DNA of 31,330 nucleotides from Bacteroidota bacterium (GCA_023428135.1 JAEYZG010000026.1:1-31330), one strand, 5' to 3'. Positions 15,668 to 25,344 are shown, counted from the stretch's first letter. Notes: generated from the sequence alone by a model not told the origin. Made by a program: numbers and translations.

Positions 15668-17188
15668 TTAATTCTTCACAAATCTTGTCGCATACATTGT
15701 ATCTCCTTCTTTCGAGATCATTACTAAATAAATTCCGGATTTAAGATTATTTATATTGATTGTTTCTTCAGTACTTGACAAAGAACCATACAAAACTTCT
15801 CTCCCTTCATTATTATAGACATTATAAAACGTATTTTGAACTCCTTCACTTGAAATTTTGATATGGTCAGTAGCAGGATTCGGAGATATGCTTACAGATA
15901 AATTAAACTTATTTGAAGGTAGACCTAACACCAAATTTATTGGAGTCCCCCATTCTTTAGATTGTTTTTTGAAATATATCAAATCTCTTCTTATTGTACT
16001 ACCACCATAGAAATACTGTAGATAAAATGGTCCGCCAACACCTTCATAATACCTCATCACGTAATTCTTTTCAATATCAGTAACAAACGTAAAACATGAA
16101 TCTTCTATACCAGTTGGCATGTGAGATGATCTCATTAACCATTTAACCATTATAGAGCTCTTTTCATCTACAAATTGCCTGTTATGTAAAGATGTATCTT
16201 CAGTGGATTTTAAGGGTAGTTTATTGATCCACTCTGAACCAGCTGGCATAGGAACTCTGAGTGATATAATATCATTATTTACCAAAAATGATTCTTTACC
16301 GGAATCTTTAATTAAAATATTTTCCGTAACAGCAATTTGGTAAACTACAGTATCACTATCCTTGATATTTTGTTTGCTTAGTACCTTTTGTATGGTATTT
16401 ATTTCTTTTACATTATGAAATCCCCACTCCTTTGCTTCCCTGATATGAAATTCATCTCCTGGTTCATAATTATATATTTCCTTTTCCGTAAGATTTTTAA
16501 CTCCCAGATTAAACACATCGATACCTGCTAATAGCATTGTACTGGTATCTGCCGGAAACCTCAATATGTCAAATGTTTTAACAAAACCATATTTTTTGCT
16601 GATCTTCCATTCGACTCCGTTAAAATGACTATACAAAGCAGTATGATCAGATTTATTTTTAAAATCAATAGAAATAGTCAGGACTGAATCTATCAACTCT
16701 TTACCCAACAGACTGATAGTTTCCAGATCTTTTTTGACAATAGTCCCTTTATAATAACCGTCTTCCAAAACCGTAAATACCCAGGAATCATTTACTTCTC
16801 CAAATGTCGGGAAGTACAAAGAATCATTTGAATTATTAATAAAAACCTGCATACTATCCTTGGTTAATATGATTTTTTTACCCGTCCATGCGTATGCTTT
16901 ATTTGAGGCTTTACACAAATCTTTGTTATCTAAAAACGTATCCTCAATGAATACTCTATAGTTATGATAAATTGTATCTTCATTTTCCAATGTTTGCTTT
17001 TCTATTTTTACAGGTATATAAATACCCTTAGGAAAATTTTGCCAGGAGCCATAAGATGTACCAATAAAAGTCTTCCTTTCATAAAAGGTGGTCCTTTCCG
17101 GATAAATAGTTTTATACTGTGCAAATGAATAAAATGAAAAGAACAAAAATGGAATAAAAAGGAAAAATCTGGAAGCTATTTTTTTCAT
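15668..17188 (-). CDS. T9SS cargo protein (type A sorting domain), unknown function
   Basis: The product has 506 residues. The signal peptide is MKKIASRFFLFIPFLFFSF, cut after YSFAQ (1-24). The middle 400 residues are a beta-rich region I cannot assign, containing GTSYGSWQNFPKGIYIPVKI, YHNYRVFIED and GSEWINKLPL. From about residue 430, VSISPNPATDHIKISSEG, then VYNNEGREVLYG and LKSGIYLVMISKEG make a type A T9SS C-terminal domain. The protein is therefore expected on the cell surface or in the medium. It shares strand and sorting class with the cargo gene at 13686, but the two mature parts show no obvious similarity. A terminator follows its stop. No promoter element was found upstream. Confidence 0.8.
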   Translation of the reverse strand: MKKIASRFFLFIPFLFFSFYSFAQYKTIYPERTTFYERKTFIGTSYGSWQNFPKGIYIPVKIEKQTLENEDTIYHNYRVFIEDTFLDNKDLCKASNKAYAWTGKKIILTKDSMQVFINNSNDSLYFPTFGEVNDSWVFTVLEDGYYKGTIVKKDLETISLLGKELIDSVLTISIDFKNKSDHTALYSHFNGVEWKISKKYGFVKTFDILRFPADTSTMLLAGIDVFNLGVKNLTEKEIYNYEPGDEFHIREAKEWGFHNVKEINTIQKVLSKQNIKDSDTVVYQIAVTENILIKDSGKESFLVNNDIISLRVPMPAGSEWINKLPLKSTEDTSLHNRQFVDEKSSIMVKWLMRSSHMPTGIEDSCFTFVTDIEKNYVMRYYEGVGGPFYLQYFYGGSTIRRDLIYFKKQSKEWGTPINLVLGLPSNKFNLSVSISPNPATDHIKISSEGVQNTFYNVYNNEGREVLYGSLSSTEETININNLKSGIYLVMISKEGDTMYATRFVKN

Positions 17189-17596
17189 GCAAACTTTTAT
17201 TTAAAATTTAATAATGCAATAGAACTATAAATTTTAAAAGGAATCCTTTTTATTGCAATGCTATTCTCCGGCCAGTGTGTCTGCACCGGACTGAATCTGC
17301 AAAATAAATCAATCTCAATTTCAACCTCTTACACCCCTCCCTAAAAAACAAAAAAATAAAAAACTTCCAAGACACAAACTGGCAATTTTTAACCCTTTTC
17401 AACTCGTCTATTTGAACTTTTATCCACAATGAAAGGTCAATTTCCTGTTTAAGTTTATTTTCCTCTTTATAAACGTCCCCCGCTGGCTCAATCCCTCATC
17501 AGCTCATATTTCCCCTTCAATTTTCACAAAGGAAATTTGGTAGATTCACAAAAAGACTTAAACTTGACCATTAAACCTTAAATACAATAATTGTAC
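17189..17596. other. Divergent intergenic region, about 400 bp
   Basis: This region lies between divergent genes and so should contain two promoters. It is AT-rich with homopolymeric A and T runs. I see no tRNA, strong hairpin, TAnnTTTG element or credible small gene. Confidence 0.4.
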
Positions 17597-18142
17597 ATGA
17601 TAAACGAAGCCGAAATATTCAGACTTAAATTCCCCATAGGTCCTTTTGTAGCGCCAGAGAGTTTGAGCAAAGCAGAATTTGAAGCATTAGTAAAAACTAT
17701 TGAAGAAGCTCCTGCTGATTATCGTGAATTGGCCAAACGCCTTTCTCCTTCGGACCTGACCAAAACTTATCGTGAGGGATCCTGGAATGTACAACAACTT
17801 TACAATCACGTTGCTGATATGCAACTACTTCATTTTTTCAGAATGAAAAAAGCACTCACAGAAAATGATTACAAGGAAATCACATTGGTTAATATTGATG
17901 CCTGGGCTAATACATATGATGGACTTCAATCATCTATTGAAGACTCACTGTTAATGTTCGAAGGAATAGCTAAACGATTTACTTGCTTAATAAGATCTTT
18001 AACTCCTGAACAACTTGAATTATCATATTATCATCCGATCCGAAAGATCACGCTTAATCAGAAACAGGCCATTGCAATGTCTGCATGGCATGTTAAACAT
18101 CACTATGCGCATCTTTTGATAGCAACTGGGTTGGGAGAATAA
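17597..18142 (+). CDS. DinB-superfamily protein, BstA/YfiT-like
   Basis: The ATG at 17597 gives 181 residues; a TTG two codons upstream is less likely. The fold is the DinB four-helix bundle. Hallmarks are YREGSWNVQQLYNHVADMQ (58-76, with H71) and SAWHVKHHYAHL (162-173, with H165 and H169). The three histidines would bind a divalent metal. YREG.W.VRQ..HH.AD and W..HH..H are signatures of the YfiT/BstA branch, whose Bacillus members transfer the thiol bacillithiol to electrophiles in detoxification. Thiol specificity in this organism is not shown. It is a cytoplasmic, single-gene unit that converges with the next gene on a shared hairpin. Confidence 0.85.
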   Translation: MINEAEIFRLKFPIGPFVAPESLSKAEFEALVKTIEEAPADYRELAKRLSPSDLTKTYREGSWNVQQLYNHVADMQLLHFFRMKKALTENDYKEITLVNIDAWANTYDGLQSSIEDSLLMFEGIAKRFTCLIRSLTPEQLELSYYHPIRKITLNQKQAIAMSAWHVKHHYAHLLIATGLGE

Positions 18143-18193
18143 AAAAGCCCCTTTTTCTTATTGAAATCATATAGATTCAACAAGAAAAGGGGT
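18141..18193. terminator. Shared terminator of two convergent genes
   Basis: CCCCTTTTTCTTATTGAA (18148-18165) pairs with 18176-18192 with one bulge and one mismatch. On the minus strand the stem runs into a T-tract (A6 on the plus strand at 18141). It serves the minus-strand gene best and lies directly after the plus-strand stop. Confidence 0.75.
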
Positions 18194-18228
18194 AAATACT
18201 TTATACTTTTAGATTTCACCTTCTACTT

Positions 18229-19293
18229 TTAGCTTTCAGCCTTAATATCCTTTCTGAATGCTGATGCAATCATGTTAGCCATTATCTCCGGATTATCAGA
18301 AGAGAATATTACCTGTCTGGGCTTCATCAAATGAGCTGAATATTCTATAGAATGATCTTCTATTTTATCAGCCATCCCCACACTCATATTCCTGATCAGA
18401 TGATAATGCTGATCACGGAAATCATAAACGATAACAGGATTGATTATTTCAGGAACAAACTCAAGACAATAAATAAACATAGGATAATCAAACAAATTGT
18501 ATCCGTTAAAGTCTGCCACAAGGTTTGCATCAAAATATCTATATGTTAGCACTCTTGCTTCTATATCTACAGCATTAAGATGTTCTGCCAGATTGGTTAG
18601 TTTTTCTCTCATCTCACTTACAGATCCTGCAACAGAATCATATGTGTTGATATGAAGCCATTGTTCACTGGCAGTATCAAGATATTCCAATGCAGGTCTT
18701 CCGATATCCAATTTGTAGTTAAATGCCGGATATCCAGGAGCAAAATAACCAGGATAAAAGTATTGCAATCCAAGATTTTTACAATACATCATTTTACTGT
18801 AAATGATATATCTTCCCAAACTATACTTCTTGTATTCATGATTATAAAAGCTATTGATACCTGCAGCGCTATCTTTTCCCAAATCAAAAAATCCGCAGGC
18901 TATGAGTTTATCATTATCATATATACATACTTCACGAGTATCGTAAATTCTTTTTTTGTCTGTTCCAAAAAGAAGGGACTCAAGAGACTCTGAAACTTTA
19001 AACGTAATTCCCTTTTTATATAATTGAAAAAGCGCTTCTTTCTCTGGTGTTATTGATGCTTGCTGTATTTCCACCCTAAAAGGAGCATTTAACTTGGAAA
19101 GCTTTTTAAAAGTCTTATCATCATTAAAATCTGATAGAACAACTCTAAGCCATATCGCCCTGTAAAATTGACTATTAAAATTCAGAAAACTTGTGGTAAA
19201 TATGGATTGTCCCCAACGAAACCAACCATCTGCCAGATACAGATCCAGATCTTCCGGCATTAAAATATCAGGATAATGAGCTTTAGAAAACAT
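18229..19293 (-). CDS. Arginyl/leucyl-tRNA-protein transferase-like protein (ATE C-terminal family)
   Basis: This family adds an amino acid from aminoacyl-tRNA to protein N-termini, marking proteins for degradation (N-degron pathway). The 354-residue product carries the ATE/Bpt catalytic GNAT-like core: LIACGFFDLGKDSAAGINSF (130-149), then YSLGRYIIYSKMMYCKNLGL (157-176) and YFYPGYFAPGYPAFNYKLDIG (178-198). The N-terminal segment GWFRWGQSIFTTSF matches the family's G.FRxG...Y area, but the usual N-terminal cysteine motif (CxxC near the start) is not seen. After residue 200 there is a 150-residue extension, longer than in typical Bpt. Function in protein N-end aminoacylation is therefore plausible but may differ. 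It is a single gene with an intact frame. Confidence 0.75.
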   Translation of the reverse strand: MFSKAHYPDILMPEDLDLYLADGWFRWGQSIFTTSFLNFNSQFYRAIWLRVVLSDFNDDKTFKKLSKLNAPFRVEIQQASITPEKEALFQLYKKGITFKVSESLESLLFGTDKKRIYDTREVCIYDNDKLIACGFFDLGKDSAAGINSFYNHEYKKYSLGRYIIYSKMMYCKNLGLQYFYPGYFAPGYPAFNYKLDIGRPALEYLDTASEQWLHINTYDSVAGSVSEMREKLTNLAEHLNAVDIEARVLTYRYFDANLVADFNGYNLFDYPMFIYCLEFVPEIINPVIVYDFRDQHYHLIRNMSVGMADKIEDHSIEYSAHLMKPRQVIFSSDNPEIMANMIASAFRKDIKAES

Positions 19294-19523
19294 TGAATAT
19301 TAAGCTGTCGAAGCCTACTAATATACTATATTTTCAATTAAGTTTTTTATAAAACAAACTAGAACTCGAATCAGCCGAGGTCCGGAGGGGAAACAAACTT
19401 CTGATTTCCAAAAGATTTATCTGTAAAAAATAGATTTATTAAAGAATGGCTTACCAAAGGCTTCCCTAATAAAACTCATGTAAAAATCTTTTTTCAGGCT
19501 AAATGTACTACCTACCCGGATAC

Positions 19524-20564
19524 TTATCCTTTAAAAGTCGGACAAGGAAGCTTTCTGTAAGGTTTTCGTTTTTTGGGAGGCCAATGGTATACATAGGTAA
19601 TATTAAGCTCATGAGCGCCCCTTGTTCCTGCTCTGGTGAGTTCTGACACCGTACAGTCAAAGCTGTAGGAAATACTTATCGGATATACTTTGTAACCTAC
19701 CATAAGTATAACAGATTCATTATTCTGAATACCTGCTCTGTAATGTTTCAATAAAGGAATCCCTCTATACCAACCTCCGAGAAGTAGTCTATGATATAAA
19801 CCATAAACACCAAGATCCAACTGATCGGACTTTCCCTGAGACTTATAATGTAAAGTCGGAGTAATATAGACATCTTCATCAGAAGGTATATCTCCCTTGG
19901 TTTTTCCTTTCTCAAGCATAAACTTATACCCACCGATCAGGGAAAATTTAGCAGGCAGATCAGAACCATTTCCATAAAAAGACTGATCCGGAGTATTTAC
20001 ATGATGGGCAGCAAACCCCACCCAAAAATATTCTGAATACAACATCCCCCCGACTCCAATATCAAAAAATCCTTTTTGAGTGGCCCCAAAAGGTTCTTTC
20101 GTTTGAGTATTGGTAAATCCATCATCATTGAACTGATCGGGAAATGTGAGATAGGAATAATTAAGATACCTGTTGATATAGTTTATTTCCGCGCCTGCCC
20201 TGGCAGAAAGCTTTGGGGAAAGATTGATTTCCTGAGCATACTGCATGCGAATCTCCGTTGAGCTGATTCGTTTCGTTCCCTGCCAGTCTTTCAAAAACAT
20301 AAGCCCAACACCTCCGCCTGTTTTGTTAAAAAAGTTATCAATAGAAACACAGGAAGTAGTATATCTGGCTTCCAGGCCTGGCCACTGCAATCTTTGATGT
20401 GCTATAGCTCTTGCACTGTGAGCACTTCCGGCAAAGGCAGGGTTAAGATATAAGACGTTTGCATAAAACTGAGAAAACTGAATGTCCTGAGCATAAGAAA
20501 ACCCTATACTCAAAGACAGTATAACTATCCATATTACCTTATTAAAACACCTTCTGTACTTCAT
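19524..20564 (-). CDS. PorP/SprF-family T9SS outer membrane protein
   Basis: The product has 346 residues with a signal peptide (cut after GFSYAQ). It starts with the family hallmark QDIQFSQFYANVLYLNPAFAG and HQRLQWPGL, followed by about 14 amphipathic strands of a small barrel (TGGGVGLMFLKDWQGT, LSARAGAEINYI, FFDIGVGGMLYSEYFWVGFA). It ends with a basic, proline-rich tail (WPPKKRKPYRKLPCP). PorP/SprF proteins sit in the outer membrane and are needed for secretion or anchoring of specific type B T9SS cargo such as the SprB adhesin. It is the last gene of an operon with a type B cargo (stop 20869) and a lipoprotein (stop 20568, 4 bp upstream), so it is most likely the dedicated partner of that cargo. 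Confidence 0.9.
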   Translation of the reverse strand: MKYRRCFNKVIWIVILSLSIGFSYAQDIQFSQFYANVLYLNPAFAGSAHSARAIAHQRLQWPGLEARYTTSCVSIDNFFNKTGGGVGLMFLKDWQGTKRISSTEIRMQYAQEINLSPKLSARAGAEINYINRYLNYSYLTFPDQFNDDGFTNTQTKEPFGATQKGFFDIGVGGMLYSEYFWVGFAAHHVNTPDQSFYGNGSDLPAKFSLIGGYKFMLEKGKTKGDIPSDEDVYITPTLHYKSQGKSDQLDLGVYGLYHRLLLGGWYRGIPLLKHYRAGIQNNESVILMVGYKVYPISISYSFDCTVSELTRAGTRGAHELNITYVYHWPPKKRKPYRKLPCPTFKG

Positions 20565-20567
20565 ATT

Positions 20568-20861
20568 TTAATACAGATTAAATCTACCTGTATGTTTTCT
20601 GGTCGTTTTTGCAACCTTCTTAGGAGCATTCAGTTCATTAAGCTGATCCTGAATCTTTTCCTTTCTCTTATTGGTTTTTTTCTCTGTTTTATCCTTACGG
20701 TCAATATTTCTCTGAGTAAAATTTACAGCCTGCTTGGCGTGAAAATCACTTGCCAGATCTGCTTTATCAGATAAGCGATTGGCCTTATCTTTTCTGTACC
20801 TTTCCGGAGCACAAGAAAGCAATAGCATTCCTGACAATATGATTAAAATAAATTTACTCAT
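20568..20861 (-). CDS. Small lipoprotein between T9SS cargo and PorP genes
   Basis: The ATG at 20861 gives 97 residues. A TTG at 20879 would extend it but overlaps the upstream gene. Residues 1-16 are a lipoprotein signal with lipobox LLLS-C17. The mature chain is small, very basic and polar (RYRKDKANRLSDKADLAS, KDKTEKKTNKRKEKIQDQ), helical or coiled-coil-like, and ends in KKVAKTTRKHTGRFNLY. No family is recognised. Its start lies 7 bp after the stop of the 1478-residue cargo gene and its stop 3 bp before PorP/SprF, so it is in the same operon. It may be an accessory of that secretion pair, but this is inference. Confidence 0.75.
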   Translation of the reverse strand: MSKFILIILSGMLLLSCAPERYRKDKANRLSDKADLASDFHAKQAVNFTQRNIDRKDKTEKKTNKRKEKIQDQLNELNAPKKVAKTTRKHTGRFNLY

Positions 20862-20868
20862 AAATTTC

Positions 20869-23800
20869 TTACCTGACAACTGTAACGCTACCAGTCATTG
20901 TATAAGGACCTTTATACTCCTCTGAATCTCCTTCATAAATGATGGTCCATGGATATACACCCTCTACCATTGGCTCCCCTTTATATATTCCATCCCAGAA
21001 TACATATCTGTCATTGCTTTCAAATATAACCTCTCCCCATCTGTTGAATATCAACATTCGGAACTTTCCGATATGGGCACCGAAAACATCGTATAAATCA
21101 TTGACAGAATCATCATTGGGACTGAAGGAATTCGATATAAAAAGCCTTGGAGGGCATACTGGATATACATCGACTTTATCAACGCCAGTGCAATTGAATT
21201 CATTGACAATTTCTACATTATAAGTTCCAGGCATGGTCACTAATATCTTCTGAGTTGTTTCTCCGGAAGGATTCCAGAAATAAGATTTTCCTGCACCTGC
21301 ATTCAGCTCTAGCTCTTTACCGGTTTCAAAACAATGTTTGATTTTATCCGGCAAAGCACCATCAGGAAGAGGATGCATATTAACTCTGGCATGAGCAGTA
21401 CCGGAGCAACTTCCAAGACTTACACTCACTGAATATAAACCAGACTCAGACACTGACAACTGAGAACTATTGTTAGCATTTATAATAATACCATCTTTGG
21501 ACCATGTAAATATAGGATTATGAGAAACACTATTAACAATATTCAAAGGTTTTGAATCAAGTACTACCAAATTACCCAGGCACACTGCAGTATCAGAAAG
21601 ACTTACTTTAGGTTCAGGAATACCTATAACATCAATGCTATCTGTTGCATCACAACCAAGTCTGTCTTTCCCTTTGACCACATAAATTGTTTTCCCATAT
21701 TTAACAGGAATAGAAATTGTACCTAATGTATCCGAAAGGAATACACCACCTGACTCTTCCCAGGTATATTTAAGCTCCATGGTACTAACAGCAGTGATAG
21801 ACATAACACTTCCATCACAGCCAACTAAATCCTCTCCAAGATCCACTGAGGGTAGTGGTTCAATCTTAACCTCCATTGTATCCGACACCGGAAGGCAATT
21901 ACCATTTTGATCGGAAGTTAATATCAGAAAAGCTTTTCCCGATGTCAGTTCATTATCTGAAGGAGTATAGATAAGCGAAGATGCCCCTGCTCCAAATGAA
22001 CCATCCCCTGTCCATATACCACTGCCAGTAGAGGAAACACCACTTAACTGTACCTGTGGCAAACCTATACAGACAGTATCATCCGGACCAGCATTCACAA
22101 TAGGTGCAGGAGTAATTAAAATTTGAACCGTATCTGTCACAGGTGGACAAACCTTAGAACCTTCAGATGAAATAGCAAGATTAACTTTTCCGAATTCAAT
22201 TTCTTCTTTTGCAGGAAGGTAATTTATTTCAAGATTGTTTACAGAAGGATCATAAGTACCTTTCCCTCCTTTCCAGATTCCACCTGTTGCATTTTTTATA
22301 CTTGCCTTAAGAGGAATATTTATATTATTGGCACATACACTGATATCTGGGCCGGCATTTATTTCCGGCACTCTCTCAAAATTAAAGACCACAATACTTT
22401 GTGCCTGAGGACAAACTTTAGTTCCTGTACTACTTAGAATAAAAGCGATGGCCCCGTTACTTATTTCTGCTACTATTGGTATATAATCAGTGCTAAGGCT
22501 CAATGGCGAAACGAATCCACTTGCCGTTCCCCCTTCCCAGATAGTGCCTGGGCTATTAGCAGATGTCCCTGAAAGTTTGATAACAGGATTGCTTTCACAT
22601 AATGTACTTCCTGTACCCGCATTTACTTCAGGCAACCTTTCAAAAGGATAAATCACCGTATCAATTGCGGGAGGACATAATGTATTCCCAGTGGTGGTTA
22701 TATAAATAGGAAGGCTGTCAAATGTTTTGTCTTTGTCAGATATTTTATAAACCGCATTTGTTTTTGTACGATCATCAAATGATTGGCTACCACCTGTCCA
22801 TATTATTCCGCTTGCATTGGTAAAGGACCCACTTAAATTAATATCTGTAGCATTTTCACATAACAGACTTCCTGTTCCTGCATTTACAGTAGGAAGCTTT
22901 TCATAGGTAAACGTTACATCCGACTGGTCTAATGGGCACTTATTCTGCCCAACAGATTTAAGTGTGAGGGTTACAGTGCCGGCAGTTACTTCTGATGCGT
23001 GAGGAATATAAGTTGCGTTCAGAGCGTTTCTGTTCGGTTGAAAAGTTCCGGCTCCACCTTCCCATATTCCGGAAAGTACGTTGGTAACTTTTCCATTGAG
23101 GGTTATAGAAGGTGTATTTTCACAAAAGCTTTGAGGGCTTCCTGCATCAGCGACAGGCATTTTTTCAAGAGTAACAAGTACCTGATCAGTAGCCGGAGGA
23201 CAAACACCACTTGAACTTGACAAGGTAAACAGAACAGAACCTGCATTCCTGTCAGCAGTGGTTATTGAATAGGAAGTAACCAACCCAACAGCACTAAAGC
23301 CTCCACCTGCTCCACCTTGCCATGAACCATCCGTGGCATTGGTAACAGAGCCGTTTAGATTAATGGTTGATTCATTATCGCACAGAACCTGGGGAGGACC
23401 GGCTTCAGCAGTAGGCTTAGGCTCTACAACTACTGGCATAGTATCGGAAAATATACAGGAGTTATTATCTGTATATTTGTATACAATATTGAAACTACCA
23501 ACAGTGCCAGGTGTAAAAGTACCTGCTGTATTTACACCGGTACCCGAAAATACTCCACCTGCAGGTAGTACTCCTGGAATTTTAAATGCAGAACTACCCA
23601 CACAAACAGGAGCAATTGCAGGAAAAATAATATCAGGTAAATTATTAATCGTAAACTTAATTAAAACTGTATCTGTCCTTGTAGGCAAAGAAGTTATAGC
23701 ATAAAATACATCTCCGTCTGAAATTGAAATATTGGTCACTGCAGGCATCAGATAACTATTGGCAGGCGTAGGTTTTAGCGAATGCCATGACTGGACTGTT

Positions 23801-25305
23801 CCCCATGCCCCATTCTCAGTAACAAGGTCATTATAAAAACCCAGATCAACTCCATCTGCCTTACCAGAACCTTTCACCGTCTCACAAAGCTGAGCAGTAT
23901 ATTCTCTGGGAACACAATTATCCGTTACTGTATAAGTTAAATTAACAACACAAGGATTATCAGATACAGTAGTTAGTTTTAAAGTATAAACTCCTGCTTT
24001 GTCAATGGTAATAGACTGATTTGTTCCAGGCCCCTGGAAACTTCCGGCTGGCCCCCAATCGTATGATTTAAAACCGGAAGGGCCTGTCAGTACTTTTGTC
24101 TCTTTAAAAGAACAGATAGTTGTACTCTTAGGATCAGTCAAAGAATTGCATTCGGTATCTATGTAGGCATAACCCATATGGCCTCCCGGTTCGCAATCTG
24201 AAGCTAAGAATTCAACAGTAACTGTTTGCCCGATATAATCTTTTAAAGCAATCGCAACAGTAGTCCAGTTTCTATAGTACAAATCCATTCTGTTGGCAGG
24301 ACACTGATTATTTGCATTAGGATTTGTAACTGAGGTAGCTGGAAGTGTATTAGTATTTCCGCATCCGGAGTTTGCAGTAATCTGTACTACTTCAGAATTC
24401 TCATTGACACAAATATGCGTGTATGAAGAAAGGTTTGAACCCAATACGGACACGGTATATTCACCACAGGTAATTTCATTTCCATCTTTATCATATAGTC
24501 TGGCAAGAAAATGAGGGCTGTCCATCCCCTGGTGATTCGGATCATTATCCGGAGATTCAAGAACCACAGCATAGCGGTAAGTAAGAATGGCATTATTGGA
24601 ATCAACGACAAAGGACTGGGACATTTTAGCCATATGACCACCAGCTTCTGTATTACCTAGTCTTACTGAATAATTTCCCCCAGGTGCCACAACAGAAAGA
24701 TTAGGTATATAAGGGTCTCTTTGTGTTTTGGTCATAATACAATGCTGGCCAAATCCAGTACGAGTCACAATCTGTCCGTTTCCGCCTAGTCCACCTCTGC
24801 TCTGGACCTGACCTTGCCATCCATTAAAATTTCCATCTTCAAAATCCATATTAACGCACTTACCTGTAGCGTCCATAACATGATTCTCAATAGCTGCTAT
24901 TTCTTTAGCAAATTCAGATTTAACTAAAGCGAACGAAGCATACAAAGAAACATAGTGGGATTTTAAGCCTGAGAGATGCTGATTAAAATTAGAGCTATTG
25001 ATTTCACCTGTCAATACTTTTCTGAAAAATATAACTTTATCTTTACCCCACTGAGGTTCGAGGTATCGAAAGAAAAGATTAACATCGGACTTGCTTACTT
25101 TAGTCTCCGCAGCTATCTCATCCTTTAACTGCCCTATATTTATAGAAGACCAGAGCCTCTCAGCTTCTAACTTTAGCTCGTTGTTAGCTTCTATGTGGTG
25201 CTGGCTGAAAGCAGGGTTGAAAGATAGAATAGAGAATATCGAAATAAAAAACAAACCACCTGCTGAAGCTTTTATTGTTCTGAGTGTAATTGTAATCAAT
25301 TTCAT
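20869..25305 (-). CDS. Giant T9SS cargo with tandem repeats and gliding-type (type B) C-terminal domain
   Basis: The product has 1478 residues: a surface or secreted protein carried by the type IX secretion system. A signal peptide (1-35) ends PAFSQ. Residues 145-385 are a MAM/jelly-roll-like region beginning NMDFEDGNFNGWQG and including YYRNWTTVAIALKDYIGQTV and GGHMGYAYIDTECN. Next comes an Ig/PKD-like segment, then six tandem repeats of 84-88 residues (636-1157), each with a C...L.G...N..G.W.GG core, a CP(P) near the end and a P.V.AG terminus. Residues 1388-1478 are the gliding motility-associated type B domain (ISNSFSPNDDSVNDLYDVFG, FNRWGEVIFES, VEGVYPW), as in SprB. It is the first gene of an operon with a lipoprotein and PorP/SprF. 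An adhesive or gliding role is inferred. Confidence 0.9.
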   Translation of the reverse strand: MKLITITLRTIKASAGGLFFISIFSILSFNPAFSQHHIEANNELKLEAERLWSSINIGQLKDEIAAETKVSKSDVNLFFRYLEPQWGKDKVIFFRKVLTGEINSSNFNQHLSGLKSHYVSLYASFALVKSEFAKEIAAIENHVMDATGKCVNMDFEDGNFNGWQGQVQSRGGLGGNGQIVTRTGFGQHCIMTKTQRDPYIPNLSVVAPGGNYSVRLGNTEAGGHMAKMSQSFVVDSNNAILTYRYAVVLESPDNDPNHQGMDSPHFLARLYDKDGNEITCGEYTVSVLGSNLSSYTHICVNENSEVVQITANSGCGNTNTLPATSVTNPNANNQCPANRMDLYYRNWTTVAIALKDYIGQTVTVEFLASDCEPGGHMGYAYIDTECNSLTDPKSTTICSFKETKVLTGPSGFKSYDWGPAGSFQGPGTNQSITIDKAGVYTLKLTTVSDNPCVVNLTYTVTDNCVPREYTAQLCETVKGSGKADGVDLGFYNDLVTENGAWGTVQSWHSLKPTPANSYLMPAVTNISISDGDVFYAITSLPTRTDTVLIKFTINNLPDIIFPAIAPVCVGSSAFKIPGVLPAGGVFSGTGVNTAGTFTPGTVGSFNIVYKYTDNNSCIFSDTMPVVVEPKPTAEAGPPQVLCDNESTINLNGSVTNATDGSWQGGAGGGFSAVGLVTSYSITTADRNAGSVLFTLSSSSGVCPPATDQVLVTLEKMPVADAGSPQSFCENTPSITLNGKVTNVLSGIWEGGAGTFQPNRNALNATYIPHASEVTAGTVTLTLKSVGQNKCPLDQSDVTFTYEKLPTVNAGTGSLLCENATDINLSGSFTNASGIIWTGGSQSFDDRTKTNAVYKISDKDKTFDSLPIYITTTGNTLCPPAIDTVIYPFERLPEVNAGTGSTLCESNPVIKLSGTSANSPGTIWEGGTASGFVSPLSLSTDYIPIVAEISNGAIAFILSSTGTKVCPQAQSIVVFNFERVPEINAGPDISVCANNINIPLKASIKNATGGIWKGGKGTYDPSVNNLEINYLPAKEEIEFGKVNLAISSEGSKVCPPVTDTVQILITPAPIVNAGPDDTVCIGLPQVQLSGVSSTGSGIWTGDGSFGAGASSLIYTPSDNELTSGKAFLILTSDQNGNCLPVSDTMEVKIEPLPSVDLGEDLVGCDGSVMSITAVSTMELKYTWEESGGVFLSDTLGTISIPVKYGKTIYVVKGKDRLGCDATDSIDVIGIPEPKVSLSDTAVCLGNLVVLDSKPLNIVNSVSHNPIFTWSKDGIIINANNSSQLSVSESGLYSVSVSLGSCSGTAHARVNMHPLPDGALPDKIKHCFETGKELELNAGAGKSYFWNPSGETTQKILVTMPGTYNVEIVNEFNCTGVDKVDVYPVCPPRLFISNSFSPNDDSVNDLYDVFGAHIGKFRMLIFNRWGEVIFESNDRYVFWDGIYKGEPMVEGVYPWTIIYEGDSEEYKGPYTMTGSVTVVR
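21835..23400 (-). repeat. Six tandem about-260-bp coding repeats in the giant cargo gene
   Basis: The DNA encodes six consecutive domains of 87, 88, 87, 88, 88 and 84 residues. The copies are alike at key positions (W.GG, CPP, P.V.AG) but have clearly diverged in between, so this is an old duplication, not recent slippage. Confidence 0.8.
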
Positions 25306-25336
25306 AATAACAAATTTACAACTTTACCTCACTTTA

Positions 25337-25344
25337 CAAAATTA
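25337..25344 (-). promoter_or_regulatory. Candidate -7 promoter element of the T9SS cargo operon
   Basis: On the minus strand TAATTTTG matches TAnnTTTG. It lies about 30 bp before the ATG at 25305, giving a short leader. The -33 element is unclear. Confidence 0.4.

Noticed and set aside
21835..23400. Recent tandem duplication or slippage in the repeat region
   Set aside because: The six units differ widely in DNA and protein sequence outside the core residues, so they are old domain repeats.
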